This document shows positions 63,414-64,000 of a stretch of DNA of 64,000 bases, one piece after another. The translations under genes and the position numbers were made by a program. The notes below the pieces were generated by a model, which was not told where the DNA came from, ran no database searches, and was given only the letters and a program-made list of their open reading frames with translations. Source of the DNA: Catenulispora pinisilvae (GTDB lineage Bacteria > Actinomycetota > Actinomycetes > Streptomycetales > Catenulisporaceae); contig NZ_JAAFZA010000008.1 in the NCBI RefSeq assembly GCF_015356865.1, positions 1 through 64,000 of the forward strand, read 5' to 3'. Each line of letters opens with the position of its first letter. The first letter of the stretch is position 1.

Positions 63414-64000
63414 ATGGTCGCGCCACGTGAACTCGACCCCTCGACGCCCGAAGGCATGTTCGGGTTCGAGGTCCGTCGCCTGCGCGAGCAGCGCGGATGG
63501 ACGCAGGAGCAGCTAGGTCAGCATGCATACTGCACGGGGGCGCAGATCAGCCAGACCGAGACGGCATCCCGGATCCCATCGCCCCACTTCGCCAAAGCGC
63601 TGGACGATGCACTAGACGCGAATGGCCTGCTTATTCGACTGCACGGGCTGATCAAACAGGATCCTTACCCTGTATGGGCTCGGCCGTTCCTGGAGTTGGA
63701 GGCCCGCGCGATCGAGATCCGCACGTATGAGAACCAGCTCGTTCCCGGGCTGCATCAGACCGAGGAGTATGCGCGGGCGCTGATCCGCGCGGGCCGTCCC
63801 CTCGATTCAGACGAGTCCGTTGACGCGCTGGTGGCCGCTCGCCTCGAACGGCAGTCCTTACTCATGTCCGACACCCCGCCTGTGCTCTGGCACATCCTCG
63901 ACGAGGCGGTACTACGTCGTCCCGTAGGAACGCCCGAGACGATGCGCGCGCAGTTCGCGAAACTGATCGAGGTTGGGAACCGGCCCAACGTCATCATCCA
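63414..64000 (+). CDS. XRE-family regulator with DUF5753 domain, cut by the window end
   Basis: At least 195 codons, open at the right edge. A helix-turn-helix lies at about 15-65 (FEVRRLREQRGWTQEQLGQHAYCTGAQISQTETASRIPSPHFAKALD), then the DUF5753 segment PYPVWARPFLELEARAIEIRTYENQLVPGLHQTEEYARALI, LVAARLERQSLL and PPVLWHILDEAVLRRPVG. Such regulators are abundant in mycelial actinomycetes and usually pair with a DUF397 protein. It holds a TTA codon at 63858-63860, so translation may depend on bldA tRNA. GGAACGGAAG precedes the ATG. Confidence 0.9.
   Translation, partial: MVAPRELDPSTPEGMFGFEVRRLREQRGWTQEQLGQHAYCTGAQISQTETASRIPSPHFAKALDDALDANGLLIRLHGLIKQDPYPVWARPFLELEARAIEIRTYENQLVPGLHQTEEYARALIRAGRPLDSDESVDALVAARLERQSLLMSDTPPVLWHILDEAVLRRPVGTPETMRAQFAKLIEVGNRPNVII

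Overview
The window is GC-rich (roughly 70%) actinobacterial chromosome. Three things support this: coding sequence with strong GC bias at third positions, families typical of Actinomycetota (PknG with GlnH/GlnX, KstR-like TetR, DUF6745, DUF5753/XRE), and many ATGA/GTGA start-stop overlaps. The mix fits a Catenulispora- or Streptomyces-like mycelial organism; the genus is an inference. No rRNA, tRNA or CRISPR was seen.

Layout. 1-960: terminator, a 144-bp tandem duplication and hairpins, with no convincing gene. 960-4097: carbohydrate ABC importer (binding protein, two permeases) under a pair of DasR/HutC-type operators. 4431-8197: isochorismatase-like hydrolase, GlxA-type regulator, a Tyr/Gln/Pro-rich membrane protein with a phosphodiester glycosidase domain, and a tiny membrane peptide behind a hairpin. 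8367-17966: seven-gene signalling operon transcribed glnX, glnH, coiled-coil protein, pknG, PP2C phosphatase, VWA protein, FHA protein. 18116-22342: L,D-transpeptidase lipoprotein, GH15 glucosidase/trehalase, HAD hydrolase. 22362-22545: a MITE-like element with CTAG duplications. 23044-29117: two very large FtsX-like permeases without an ATPase. 29192-36010: GNAT enzyme and a second sugar ABC operon with an unusual MalF-like permease, a degenerate MalK-like ATPase and a telomere-like hexamer repeat; a ROK regulator is divergent. 36104-45505: two Ser/Thr kinases, thiolase and fused acyl-CoA dehydrogenase, methyltransferase, ECF sigma factor with YCII partner, cupin. 45551-48727: glycosyltransferase / methyltransferase / alpha-alpha-barrel operon. 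48984-57172: KstR-like regulator, a frameshifted DUF6745 gene, Rsm22-type methyltransferase, MarR-GNAT fusion, ferredoxin and aldehyde dehydrogenase, MBL hydrolase, NUDIX, cold-shock protein. 57563-61599: operon of aldehyde dehydrogenase, CoA-transferase alpha and beta, citryl-CoA-lyase-like protein. 61969-64000: a truncated binding protein followed by small Cys-rich genes and an XRE/DUF5753 regulator, which looks like the edge of an integrated element.

How it fits together. The strongest themes are (i) a PknG nitrogen/amino-acid signalling operon that carries kinase, phosphatase, extracellular sensor pair and FHA effector together; (ii) a scattered acyl-CoA/aldehyde catabolic set (Ltp1-like thiolase, FadE34-like fusion, aldehyde dehydrogenases, MBL hydrolase) whose divergent promoters carry TAGAAC-N2-GTT boxes like those of KstR, with a KstR-like gene in the same window; and (iii) two regulated sugar importers with different regulator classes. 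Coordinates and motifs were read by eye; family names come from motif recognition, not database searches.
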